A DNA stretch of 64,000 bases from NCBI GenBank assembly GCA_037367405.1, contig JAZKJV010000391.1, forward strand, positions 558,001 through 622,000, written 5' to 3'. The notes under the pieces were generated by a model. That model had not been told where the DNA came from. It did no database searches and saw nothing but the letters and a program-made list of their open reading frames with translations. The stretch comes from Ottelia alismoides (lineage: Eukaryota; Streptophyta; Magnoliopsida; Alismatales; Hydrocharitaceae). Below, one piece after another: positions 23,171 through 33,492 of the stretch (its first letter is position 1; each line of letters opens with the position of its first letter). A program made the translations under genes and the position numbers.

Positions 23171-23879
23171 TATATAACCTACCTAAAACAGTGAAAATGG
23201 ATATAGAAAACAATATTTTCTTTAGAAATTAAGATTTCTGCTAAAATGGTGAAGCCTTCTCTTACTTTAAGATTTCTAATGATTTAATTAATAAGATATA
23301 AATTCACATTTATTTGCTAAAGTAAATGTGTTAGGAGTATTGACTCGCGTCTCATCATGTGCTACATCTTATGAAGTAAATATGCAATTAAGAAGAGAAA
23401 TTATAATGCACATGTATTTTGATAAAAAGCATAAACTATATAAAATATTAGATAAAAATGTTAGATTGTAAATACTTGCTATGTTTATGTACCCATAGAT
23501 GATGCTTTATGTATCGATGCTTAACAATAACCACAATCTCATGTCATGCGATTATAATTTGATTTTTATCTTCACAATTTCAATAATGGGGGCAAACCCC
23601 CCCCCTATCTGAAACATGGTTCTTGTTGTACCTCCTTCAAAATCTAGTCAAAGATGCATGTTTAATTTTAGTTGGATTTTAGTAAATGATATGTTTGTAC
23701 ATGCTAAATGGGCCCTAAGATTATCACTAATAGTTTCTTGCAATGTGATGATATATGAGGCCACATATAAAACTTAGATATCAAGAGTCTTATTAGAGCA
23801 AGATGGCTCACTAAAGAAGCGATCGCCACATTTCACAAAAAAAAATTGCTATATGTTGTCAATGTTGCCTACATTTTGC

Positions 23880-24370
23880 TGATAACCTGGAAAGAGAAAT
23901 CGGCCGGGAATTGATTTCACTCACTTGGGGAAATCGAAATTTTGACGAAATTTTAACCATGGCAAGGATCTTAGCGGGGAACAGCATGGAGTTCCCTCTG
24001 TGTCATGGTGCTGAAGAAAATATCAACCATTTTTTTTGTGTGCATGAGCCAGGGAGTTCTGGGCAGGAAAGGTTATCGGCTGTCTAGATTCTACTAGTGT
24101 GGTTGGTTTCTGGGGCTCCATTGGTGCTGCACATTTTAGGTTGCAATGTGAACAGCTGAAACCTCGAGCATTCTTTTGAGCACTCTGGTTGGTGATGAAT
24201 GGAATGAGGCTTAGTCATGAGAGATTCTATGTGCAGAATGCAATCGAGCATGTCAAGGCTTAAAATTTTAGACTGGTCTTCTTAAATTCTGAGGTTGTGA
24301 GTATCAATGTATAACGTGATGTGCACCATTTTTTGGGTGCTCAGATTTTTTTCTTCAATTTTTATAAATT
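23880..24370 (+). mobile_element. LINE relic, C-terminal end and 3' UTR
   Basis: Translation around 23955-24060 gives MARILAGNSMEFPLCHGAEE followed by NINHFFCV, the Cys/His-containing end of a plant zf-RVT domain with one expected Cys replaced. The DNA then runs to an AT-rich tail ending near 24370. It lies directly upstream of the intron preceding the tricalbin exon. Confidence 0.6.
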
Positions 24371-24626
24371 AAAAAATATGGGATCAGAAACTTGGAATAT
24401 CCTCTGCTTCTTACTCAATAGGAAATAGATAAGGTTAACCACTATTTTTTATGTTGTCCTTTATACCTATGAACTTTGCCCCTTCAACATGAGCGATGTC
24501 CTACTTACCAAATTAGTCTTCAGTTGCCTGATTTTTACATGCAATTGTTGTATTTAAAATTTTGCATTTTTTCCAAGTAACTTTAGTCATTATAACTTAA
24601 ATAAGTGTCTACATCTTTTTTGCCAG

Positions 24627-25229
24627 GTTGATCTTGGGTCATTACAGGACACCGTTCCTACAGATAAAGTAGTGGTTTTGCGAGGTGGTTGGACACCATT
24701 TGGTAGAGGAATTTCTGGAGAGATCTTATTGCGCCTTACGTATAAAGCCTATGTTGAGGACGAAGAAGAGGATGCCATAAGAAGGGAATCCCTGGACAGA
24801 TTTGTATCTGATGATGAAATGTCCGATTCTGAAGAAATGAATGGCTTTTACCAGCAAAATGGAAGTGCTTCCACTACTGAAAGAGGAAGAGAATCCTTTA
24901 TGGATGTATTGACTGCTTTACTTGTAAGTGAAGAGTTTCGAGGTATAGTAGACTTTGAGACAACATCAACCAAAAATAAAAGTTCCATGAAATTCAAATC
25001 ATTGATGTCAGAATCACGTGATCAAGATGGTGACAAAACATCAGAAAGTTCTGGAGGTACTGCAACTGTGGTTTCAAATCTTGTTTTTTTGAAATTGGTC
25101 CTTCTCTAGAACTCACAGTAGAATCTTTCCTTTTTTTCAGCGTCAGCTCTGTTGTGGCTTGCTGCGATCACTAGCATCACTACATTAATTTCTATAAATA
25201 TTGGTGGTGCAAGCTTATTTAATCCCTGA
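24627..25229 (+). CDS. Tricalbin-3 / NTMC2T5-like C2-domain protein, last two exons
   Basis: Plant tricalbins are extended-synaptotagmin-like proteins (SMP plus C2 domains) that tether the endoplasmic reticulum to other membranes and bind lipids in a Ca2+-dependent way. Exon 24627-25056 follows a TTTTTTGCCAG acceptor and starts VDLGSLQDTVPTDKVVVLRG, the end of a C2 domain, then GEILLRLTYKAYVEDEEEDA. An acidic Ser-rich linker follows, then the block SFMDVLTALLVSEEFRGIVD. A GT donor at 25057 and TTTTTTTCAG acceptor (25140) bound an 84-bp intron. Exon 25141-25229 encodes a C-terminal hydrophobic segment (SALLWLAAITSITTLISINI) and ends GGASLFNP, stop TGA 25227-25229. Both exons are free of lesions. 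I found no upstream exons in the window: either a TE-filled intron or loss of the 5' part. Family assignment rests on my memory of the Arabidopsis protein. Confidence 0.8.
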
Positions 25230-25970
25230 TTGGTGTGTAAAATACCACATGCCAATTACTGTTCTTTTGAAACAGGTACCTTAATGGTTATTTTCATTTA
25301 AGTGTCCTGTAAATGTTGCAAGAGAATTACAAATTTTCTAAACTATATTATTTATAAATAATATCAGTTAACATAAAAAAATAATAAAGTGCAGTTTGTT
25401 GAATCCGCCTACTTTCAAAATGCCCAACCTGTACACACTTCCTTTCCAAAATAAATCAAAAGAGGGGAAGCACTACGTAGATTTACTGAATTTGTTGTAA
25501 AAATATTGGTGTCAGACTGATAACTCCCAGCGGATCGCCGATGGTCAGTTCTATTTTTCACATGTTTTCGAATAGGACTAACAAAAAATAGAGTTTTTTG
25601 TACTTGCACGTCTCTTTCATTGACTTCTTTGCATCAAGGAAGTTTTTGTTTACTTATTTTCACCCGCAGATTCATGTTATTTTTTGTTACCGTTTTGAAC
25701 CATCATTGCACCACGTTAATTTTTTTACTGTGGCAGTTACCCTGTAAGATATTTATCACAGAACTTATGTTGATTTGTTTTTTTATCTCCCCTCTTGGTT
25801 AATGGCTATTTTGATCCATCAAACATTTCTCTCCTATTGTTTGAAGTGAGTGATTTTTCTTTCTTTCGGTAATCAGTTGCTTTCTTCGAGGACTCCTGGA
25901 TGGTATATTGAGGCCCTTTCTTCACCTTGCATTATCCAGAATTGCTGGGTTAGTAAAGAATTTTGTGTAC
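25230..25970 (+). other. Tricalbin 3' UTR / downstream region
   Basis: AT-rich DNA following the stop codon. It contains an intron-like acceptor (TTTCGGTAATCAG, about 25866-25878), then about 90 bp whose plus frame reads LLDGILRPFLHLALSRIAGL (about 25890-25950) before the RTE target site. This could be an exon of a 3' UTR or of another gene, but I do not recognise it. Confidence 0.3.
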
Positions 25971-27780
25971 TATTATGATGTTGACGTTTCAAAAGCTTAC
26001 GGAGCTTATGAAGTTTTGTACAAAAATCTTGACTTTAAAGAGGTCCAGAAGGATATATTCAGATTGGCCAAAGCCAGAAAAGAAAGACCAAAGATCTTTC
26101 TCAGTGAGATGCATTAAGGATGAGGAAGGACACATGCTTGTTACTCAGAGGGATGTAAGGACTAGATGGAAGCCCTATTTCCACAAGCTTTTCATTGGGG
26201 AAGGAAATAGAGAGATCACTTTGAGAGATCTAACTAGTAGTGAAAGTTACTTGAATCGTACATGCTATAGACGAATACAAAGGAAGGAAGTAAAGGAGGT
26301 TTTGAAGGTTATGAAACATGGGAAAGGTGTAGGACCTGATGACATTCCTATAGAAGTATGGAGAGTTCTAGGTGATCGTTGTTTGACTTGGTTTACAAAT
26401 TTATTCAATGTTATTTGACGAAGTAAGAAAATACTTGAAGAATGGAGGAGAAGCATCGTGGTGCCTTTTTATAAGAACAAAGGAAACTTTCAAAATTGTT
26501 TGAATTACAAAGGTATCAAGCTGAGGAGTCATACCATGAAAATTTGAGAATGTGTGATCGAAAGAAGGTTGAGACAAGTTTCCAAAGTAAAAGAAAACCG
26601 ATTCAGATTCATGCCAGGTCGCTCAACTATTGAAGTCATCCACTTGCTGAGGAGAATAATGGAGATTTATAGAGATAAAAGAAAGAACCTCCATATATTT
26701 TTAGTTGATTCAGAAAAGTCTTATGATTTTGTTCCACATGAGATATTGCGGAGAGTTTTGGAGAAGAGACAAGTACATGTCCTATATATTAACCTCGTAA
26801 AGGATATGCATGATAAGGCTTCATCTTGTGTAAGGATCAAGTACAGGAAGACTGACTATTTTGACATCGACATTGGTCTGCATCAAGGGTCAGTTTTGAG
26901 TCCATTCCTTTTTACATTGATTATGAATGAGCTGACTAGTCACATCCAGGATGAGATACCTTGGTGCATGTTATTCACTGATGATATTGTGTTGATTGTT
27001 AAGACTAAAGATAGAGTAAATGAGAAGCTTGAGGTCCAGAGACATGCATTAGAAACTAAAGATTTTCATATAAGTAGTTCTAAGACTGAATATATGGAGT
27101 GCACTTTTTATGGAAAGCAATGGTGGAGGAATCAATGTGAAGATTGGTTACGATAACATTCAGTAGAAAGATTCTTTTGGATACTTGGGATCTATTTTGC
27201 AACATGACGGAAAAATCGATGGAGATATTACTCATAGAATAAATGAAGGTTGGCTAAAATGAAGAGGAGCCTCTACTATTTTATGTGATAAGAAAATTCC
27301 TTTTAAAATCGAAGGAAAGTTTTACAAAGCATCCGTGAGACATGCTATGCTCTAGGATCTGAATGTTGGCCTATGAAACATAGACGTGCAGAGAATGGCA
27401 GTAGCAGAAATGAAAATGCAAAGGTGGATGTGTGAACATACACGTAAATATCAAATTCAGAATGATGCAATCGGAAGGAAAGTTGGTGTAGCTTCGATCG
27501 GGGATAAGATGTTAGAAAACCACTTTAGGTGGTTTGTCCATTTGCAAAGGCGGTCGGCTCATGCATCAGTTAGAAGATGCGAGTTTTGAGATATTGAGCC
27601 GGCTAAGAGAGGGTGAGGAAGACCCAAAAAGTGTTGGAATGAGACTATCCGAAGGGATATTAGTTTTTAGGATCTAAGCCCAAGAATGACCATGATAGAT
27701 CTGAATGGAGGCAAACAATCCATGTAGCTGACCCTACTTGATATAGGAAAAAGCTTTCTTGTTGTATTATGATGTTGATG
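25971..27780 (+). mobile_element. 5'-truncated RTE retrotransposon with 16-bp target duplication
   Basis: Insert 25988-27764 is flanked by TATTATGATGTTGACG (25971-25986) and TATTATGATGTTGATG (27765-27780). It encodes the reverse-transcriptase region in pieces: fingers (RCIKDEEGHMLVTQRDVRTR; GVGPDDIPIEVWRVLGD, 26100-26370); then a frame at 26554-27156 with IGLHQGSVLSPFLFTLIM and the catalytic block [10 protein letters not shown] (the usual F(A)DD has Thr instead of Ala). It ends with the family 3' end and a GCTTTCTTGTTG tail. A TGA at about 26416 and later stops/frameshifts inactivate it. It is the most complete RTE copy here. Confidence 0.85.
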
Positions 27781-27879
27781 TGAGTGTTGGTATTTAATGA
27801 GTATTTTTTCAAACGCTAAATGATGAGAACAGGAGATTAATTATAATCCAAAATTTGTTAACTCAACGAAAATGATATT

Positions 27880-27978
27880 ACAGTTGGCTTTATTATGAAA
27901 TATGCAGTTGGCTTTATTATGAAATATGATAATCTAGAAGTTGAGCCCAGATGCCAATAAAGGGGTATACAAAGTAAA
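27880..27978 (+). repeat. Diverged tandem repeat, left part (interrupted by copia-B)
   Basis: CAGTTGGCTTTATTATGAAA occurs twice (about 27881 and 27906), the second followed by TCTAGAAGTTGAGCCCAGATGCC. Two related units lie on the other side of copia-B (33560-33755). The last five bases GTAAA (27974-27978) are the copia-B target duplication. Confidence 0.65.
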
Positions 27979-28133
27979 TGTAGAAATAGTTAGTAGTGTT
28001 ATTATCTCTTTATGGAGTTTGTTGTTATTTCTTTATTTTCTATAGACCTCTCTGTAATTTACCCTTAAGGTCTCTACCTATATAAGAGAGCCTAGGGTTT
28101 TCTGAATAAACAACGAAGTCTCTTTCCCCAACA
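27979..28133 (+). repeat. copia-B 5' LTR (155 bp)
   Basis: TGTAGAAATAGTTAG ... TTTCCCCAACA. Contains the promoter-like CCTATATAAGAGAGCC (about 28077-28092). It is 28 bp longer than the 3' LTR because of a segment after GTGTTAT that the 3' LTR lacks. Otherwise the two are almost identical. LTRs of this size are unusually short for copia. Confidence 0.95.
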
Positions 28134-28146
28134 TGGTATCAGAGCC
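28134..28146 (+). promoter_or_regulatory. copia-B primer binding site
   Basis: TGGTATCAGAGCC immediately follows the 5' LTR and is complementary to the 3' end of initiator tRNA-Met, the usual primer for minus-strand synthesis in copia elements. Confidence 0.9.
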
Positions 28147-28230
28147 ACCCTAGGGCTCTCCTACCTCCCGCCGCCCCTTCCCCACCCGCCTCCCTCTTCT
28201 CGGAACTGCCGCCCTCCCGCCGCTTCTCTC

Positions 28231-28318
28231 TCTCCAGCGGCAACCCTCAATCGCCGCCGCCTTCTCCTTCTCCATCTCCAGCGGCAACCCTCAATCGCCG
28301 CCGCCTTCTCCTTCTCTC
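28231..28318 (+). repeat. 44-bp tandem duplication in the copia-B leader
   Basis: TCTCCAGCGGCAACCCTCAA starts at 28231 and again at 28275, each followed by CGCCGCCGCCTTCTCCTTCTC. It lies in the untranslated leader between the primer binding site and the gag start. The minus-strand frames over this GC-rich leader are compositional. Confidence 0.8.
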
Positions 28319-28683
28319 TCTCGCCGCGGTTGGATCCAGCCATCCTTCTGGTTGGATCCCAGCCTCTAGCGGCCTCCGCCAATAGCCCCTGCCAGCCGCC
28401 GAAGGGGATCCTAGCCCCCAGCGGCCTCCGCCAATAGGCGGCATCTCCATCTGCTTCCCGCGCACAGCCTCCGGGTGCGTGAACAGCAACACGCACAAGG
28501 TCTTCTAGCGGCTCCTAGCCGCTGAAAGGGCTGCCAGCCTCTTGTTAGGCGTGCCCTAGTTTCTTCCACATCCATTCTATGGATTTGAGTGCGTAACGTC
28601 TACATACGCACTCAAATTCGATGCAGTTTTTGTAGACATCCAGCATCACGTCTACATATCCTAGTTCTTCTCCAAGCGGCAGT

Positions 28684-29558
28684 ATGTCAGAATCAAAAAT
28701 TGATATGCCCTCCACCGGCGCATTCAAAGGTCCTGCGCCAATAGTCAAGATGGACAGGTCTAACTATGAGCTCTGGGCTATGCAGTTCATGAGCCTTATG
28801 AAGTCGAATGGTAAAAAACATATTCTTACCGAGGATGAGCCCGCAGAGAAGACTGGGATCTATGCCTCTTGGGAGGCTGATGATTCCTATGCAAAGGTCT
28901 GGTTGTCCGGCACCTTAACGACGGAGATTGCCAACGACGTCCTCCATCAGCCCACTGTTAAGGCAATGTGGGAAATTCTTGCCGCCACATATTCGCAAGT
29001 GCGAAATGAGACGAAGATGTTGCAGCTTCAGCACGACATATTCACAATGAAGCAGAGCGGCAGACCTCTCTATTCTCTTTATACATCCTTAAGAGGGATG
29101 TTCGAGAAGTTATACAGTATCATCCCTCTGACTGCAACTCCTGAGCAGCAGAAGGCGTTTCAAAACGCCACCATGGTGGCGTTCTACTTGCGGCCCTTGA
29201 CCCAGAGTACGATGCAGCTCGATCTCAGATTCTCGCTGATGCAGTTATTCCTCCAGTCGAGGATGTTTACAGACGGCTTAGCCGCATTCCAGTCTCCTCC
29301 AGCTCTTCTACTCCACCTCCTTCAGCGATGGCAGTCTCGCGTGGGAGAGGTGGACCACCATCTGGCCGTGGTCGTGGACGTGGCCGTGGACCCCAGGGGA
29401 GGGGTGGTCGCTTTGGTTAGACATGCTCCTATTGTCATCGCACAGGACACTCGGAGGAGACATGCTATTCGAAGCATGGATTTCCAGCATCAACACGTAT
29501 TACAGAGCACTCTCAGTCTCCACTGACTTCTACTGCAAATAGTCGATTTGACGAACTT
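28684..29558 (+). pseudogene. copia-B gag (one frameshift, one stop)
   Basis: Starts at ATG 28684 (MSESKIDMPSTGAFKGPAPI). A UBN2-type gag core follows (NYELWAMQFMSLMKSNGKKH, VWLSGTLTTEIANDVL, LYSLYTSLRGMFEKLYSIIP). Near 29185 one T is missing relative to the family, shifting the frame; the shifted frame continues with ALDPEYDAARSQ, an Arg/Gly-rich segment and the CCHC zinc knuckle C-S-Y-C-(4)-H-(4)-C at 29424-29465, preceded by an in-frame TAG at 29418. Gag packages the RNA into virus-like particles. The LINE at 29559 separates it from protease. The longer frame at 28684-29526 is the unshifted reading and is wrong after residue about 167. Confidence 0.9.
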
Positions 29559-29956
29559 TTTTTTGAAAGCTCAAAAAAGGGGGAGACACGCGATGGTGTT
29601 CACCCCAGTATATTATATTTAAAAAGAACAAGATACTTACATCGTGAGAGGGGGAAGAAGGGAGGAAAAGGGAGAGACCAACGCAAAAACAAGGAATGCG
29701 ACAACCGGCCCCGAGGCCCAACTAAGTAGACCAATCAACAATTAGGATGGTAGCCGCGGCAGTTACATTCTCCTCGTAGAAGCGCGCGCCCGCGAAAATG
29801 GAGTCGTTGCGAGCCCTCCAGATCGACCAAAGGCGCGCCAAGGGGCCCAGCAGATGCGAACGGGGATGCCTTCTGTTGGCCCAAAGGATATTGCAGAAGT
29901 CTTCCGTATCGGCCGCACGAGCCCAAGCAACCTCGTCCCATCGATTTGACGAACTT
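29543..29956 (-). mobile_element. LINE fragment (382 bp, minus) inserted in the copia-B coding region
   Basis: Insert 29559-29940 is flanked by exact 16-bp duplications TCGATTTGACGAACTT (29543-29558 and 29941-29956). On the plus strand it begins with T's (the poly(A) of a minus-strand LINE). Read on the minus strand it encodes the end of a LINE ORF2 (ARLWSIWRARNDSIF, 29868-29824) with a stop at 29722-29724, then a 3' UTR ending in the same sequence as the 60-bp insert at 20973. It is severely 5'-truncated. It splits copia-B between the gag zinc knuckle and protease; the copia frame is identical on both sides of the insert. Confidence 0.95.
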
Positions 29957-32900
29957 GTGGCCCGTCTCCGAGAGATTATGCCACATGCTTCTGGTGATTC
30001 GTCTGGTGGTCCCTCAGATATTGCTGCCACTGCCTCTACCAGTTCTTCCGCAGCCGCAAGCTCCTCAGGTAGATCTACTACATCTCATGATATATCTGAC
30101 TGGATTATTGATTCTGGAGCCACACATCATCTCTGCCGAGATAGAGGTAGATTACAGGCCTACAGGGACATTCCTCCTGGACGTTCAGTGCAGATAGCAG
30201 ATGGTACCCATTCGCCCCTTATTGGACAGAGGGAGATTTTCCTGTCCTCCACTTTGCAATTACAGAATGTTCTGCATGCTCCTGAGTTCTCAATGAATTT
30301 GCTATCTATTAGTCAGATTACGAAGGATTTGAATTGTCGTGCCATATTTGACCCGTCTTCTCTCATTTTTCAGGACATACTCACGGGCAAGGTGATTGGC
30401 TGTGGCTCTGAGCAAAATGGTTTATATCGGCTGGTCCGGGATTCATATGCTGGTGTCTCCTCTCATTCTGCTGGACCAGTCTCTCCGTACATTTGGCACC
30501 TCCGATTTGGTCACCTTCCACTTCAGAAAATGCGCCATCTTCTGCCTCAGATCTCTCCTAGTTCTTTGTTTCAATGTGAAGCGTGTCAGTTGGGAAAGCA
30601 TCACAGGTCGAGCTTCCCACGTCGTCTGAGTCGGAGCAGTAGCTCCCCTTTTGAGTTGTTACATATAGATATATGGGGTCCAAGTCGTGTTCCCGATCAT
30701 CAGGGACACAGGTTTTATCTTGTGGTAGTGGATGATTTCTCTCGTGTGTCATGGGTCTTTCTTTTGAAATATAAATCTGAAGCAGGAAATGTGATCAAAA
30801 ACTTGATTAATGAAGTGTTCAATGTCTTTTCTGCAAATATCAAATATGTTCGGACCGATAATGCCCTTGAATTTTGTACACGCTTTCTTTCACAATTCCT
30901 GTCATCAAAGGGCATTATTCACCAAACCACTTGTGCATATACCTCACAACAAAATGGTGTCGCGGAAAGGAAGCATCGCCATCTCTTAGATATTACTCGT
31001 ACATTGTTGATTCAGAGTTGTGCCCCTATTTCTTTCTGGGGCGATGCTGTTCTTACTGCTTGTTATCTGGTCAACCGAATGCCATCCTCAGTCCTTGGTG
31101 AAAAGATACCTATGTCCGTTATTTTTCCAGATAAGGAGTTATTCTCACTAACTCCACGTGTCTTTGGTACTGTTGCTTTTGTGCATCGTCTATCTCCCGG
31201 ACTTGACAAACTCTCTCCTAGAGCAGTCAAGTGCGTCTTTGTTGGTTATTCCAGAACTCAGAAGGGCTACCGGTGTTATGATCCCACAACTAAGAGATAC
31301 TTTGTGAGTGCCGATGTCACTTTCTTTGAGTCTGTCATGTATTTCTCTCCTGCAGGTGACAGAATGGTACCATCCACTACCACTGATGATATCTATGTTC
31401 CTCCACCACCTACATTGAGTACACCTGAGTCTTCCTCTGTGTCTATCTCCACGCCAGCACCACCTCCACCACCCCCACCACCTCCTCCACCTCCACCCAA
31501 TCCACGGCCTATCATATCACCGTTACCGAAATTCTATACACGCCGGTCAGGTCCTGCTCAGACCACACAGCAGCCGATCATCCCGCCTCAGGTATGTTCA
31601 GATGGCATTACTACTGACGGGTCAGGTTTGGTACATGTGCAGGATCCTTCAGTACAGGCAGACACTAGCCCATCTCGTACAGCAGATGATGATCTTGATG
31701 TTCCGATTGCTATTCGGAAACAGAAGCGGCAATGCGCAGCTTATCCGTTTGCTTCACAGGTTTCTTTTCACCGTCTCACAGGTGATTTTCAGAGATTTGC
31801 CACAGCTTTGTCTTCCGTGGATATACCACGGACATACCAGGAAGCTTTGCAGAATGAATGTTGGCGATTAGCAATGGAAGAAGAAATGAGGGCCCTGCAG
31901 TCTCGTGGCACATGGTCTTTGGTCCCTGCACCTTCTGATGCATCCGTTGTGAGCTGCAAATGGGTCTTTACAGTCAAATACCATGCAGATGGAACCTTGG
32001 ATAGGTACAAAGCACGCTTGGTCGCTCGTGGGTTTACGCAAACCTACGGTGTGGATTACATGGATACATTCTCTCCAGTGGCGAGACATTCTACCCTTCA
32101 TATTCTCTTATCTGTTGTTGTGGTCCGTGATTGGAGTATATCTCAACTAGATGTCAAGAATGCATTTCTGTATGGAGACTTGCAGGAGGAAGTCTACATG
32201 CAGCAACCACCTGGGTTTACTGCTGAGGGGGAGAAGCATATGGTCTGTAGACTTCACAAAGCAATATATGGCCTCAAACAGAGCCCCAGAGCATGGTTCC
32301 AGAAGTTGTCCAACCTGATTGAGCAACAAGGATTCAAGAGGTCAAACGCCGATCACTCATTGTTTGTTCAGAAGTCATCGGCAGGTACGGTTGTTATTAT
32401 GGTCTATGTGGATGATATTCTTGTTACAGGAGATGATGCATAGGGCATAGAAAAGGCGAAGGCATTCCTTGGCCGTCAGTTTGTTACAAAAGATCTTGGG
32501 ACCCTGAGATACTTTCTGGGGTTAGAATTTGCAAGGAATGCACAGGGTTTGGTAATGACCCAACGGAAGTATATTACAGACTTCTTGACTGAGACTGATA
32601 TGGATGGTTGCAAACCATCAAGTATTCCTATGGATCCCAGCGTGAGGCTGTATGATGGTGATACTGATGAAGTAGATAAGAGGAGATATAGAGAGATGGT
32701 GGGCAAACTCCTCTACATCACCATAACTCGCCCAGACATTCAATTTGCAGTTAGCAGGGTGAGTCAATTTATGGAGCAGCCAAGACAGGTTCGCATGGAT
32801 GCTATACACATGATACTGAGGTATCTAAAGTCTTCTCCAGGTTCAGGGCTGCTATTCAGAAAGGGCACGGACTTATCTGTCTCAGCATGTGCAGATGCAG

Positions 32901-33358
32901 ATTATGCAGGATGTCCTAAGGACCGAAAATCAACCTCAGGATTTGCAGTGTTTGTTGGAGGCTCTTTGGTTTCTTGGAAAAGCAAGAAACAAACTGTTGT
33001 GGCAAGGTCCAGTGTCGAATCCGAGTATAGGGCCATGGCTCAAGCCAGTACGGAAATGATGTGGGTTCGCTCAGTATTAGAAGATCTACATGTAGCGGTA
33101 CCTCTACCTATGAAGCTTCAGTGTGACAATCAGGCAGCATTGTTCATTGCCAACAATCCAGCTTTTCATGAAAGGACCAAGCATATTGAAGTTGACTGCC
33201 ATTATACTAGGGACTTGATCCAGAGAGGATTGATATCTACTACACATGTGAGCTCAGGAGATCAGACTGCAGATGTATTTACCAAGCCACTGCTCAGAGG
33301 ACCATTTCAGAGATGTTCGTCCAAGCTGAGCATGATAGATATCTATGCTCCACCTTGA
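29957..33358 (+). pseudogene. copia-B pol: protease, integrase, reverse transcriptase, RNase H
   Basis: Open from the LINE junction to an in-frame TAG (32441-32443), then open again in the same frame to TGA 33356-33358. Domains: aspartic protease WIIDSGATHHLC (30100-30135); GAG-pre-integrase WHLRFGHL with C..C (30498-30600); integrase core with Asp in HIDIWGPSR (about 30665), Asp in RTDNALEFC (about 30857) and Glu in NGVAERKHRH (about 30967); a proline-only linker (about 31450-31500); reverse transcriptase from SCKWVFTVKYHADGTLDRYK (about 31955), QLDVKNAFLYG (about 32146) and the catalytic YVDDILVTGDD (about 32405-32437); RNase H with ADADYAGCPKDRKSTSG and WKSKKQTVVARSS...E (about 32890-33030). 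Only the TAG between RT palm and thumb is a lesion. The open frame can be extended upstream to an ATG at 29798 inside the antisense LINE, giving an 881-codon chimeric frame. Confidence 0.93.
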
Positions 33359-33365
33359 GGGGGAG

Positions 33366-33492
33366 TGTAGAAATAGTTAGTAGTGTTATCTTTATTTTCT
33401 ATAGACCTCTCTGTAATTTACCCTTAAGGTCTCTCCCTATATAAGAGAGCCTAGGGTTTTCTGAATAAACAACGAAGTCTCTTTTCCCAACA
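33366..33492 (+). repeat. copia-B 3' LTR (127 bp)
   Basis: TGTAGAAATAGTTAG ... TTTTCCCAACA, following the polypurine tract. Near-identical to the 5' LTR apart from the 28-bp length difference, which indicates a relatively recent insertion. Confidence 0.95.

Larger units (their letters stand above)
27979..33492 (+). mobile_element. Ty1/copia retrotransposon copia-B, complete, nearly intact
   Basis: 5.5 kb, bounded by LTRs (27979-28133 and 33366-33492) and an exact target duplication GTAAA (27974-27978 and 33493-33497). It has a perfect primer binding site TGGTATCAGAGCC (28134-28146) and a polypurine tract TTGAGGGGGAG (33355-33365). One gag-pol frame runs from 28684 to 33358 and is broken by only four visible lesions: a 1-nt deletion near 29185, TAG at 29418-29420, a 382-bp LINE insertion (29559-29940) and TAG at 32441-32443. 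All enzymatic domains are recognisable, so it is much younger than copia-A of the same family. As it stands it cannot make a full polyprotein. Confidence 0.95.

Noticed and set aside
28161..28498. Minus-strand frames of 111 and 83 codons
   Set aside because: They run antisense through the GC-rich copia-B leader and are explained by base composition and the 44-bp repeat.
29798..29940. N-terminal 48 codons of the long copia-B frame as part of the copia protein
   Set aside because: They are antisense LINE sequence between exact 16-bp target duplications, not copia coding sequence.
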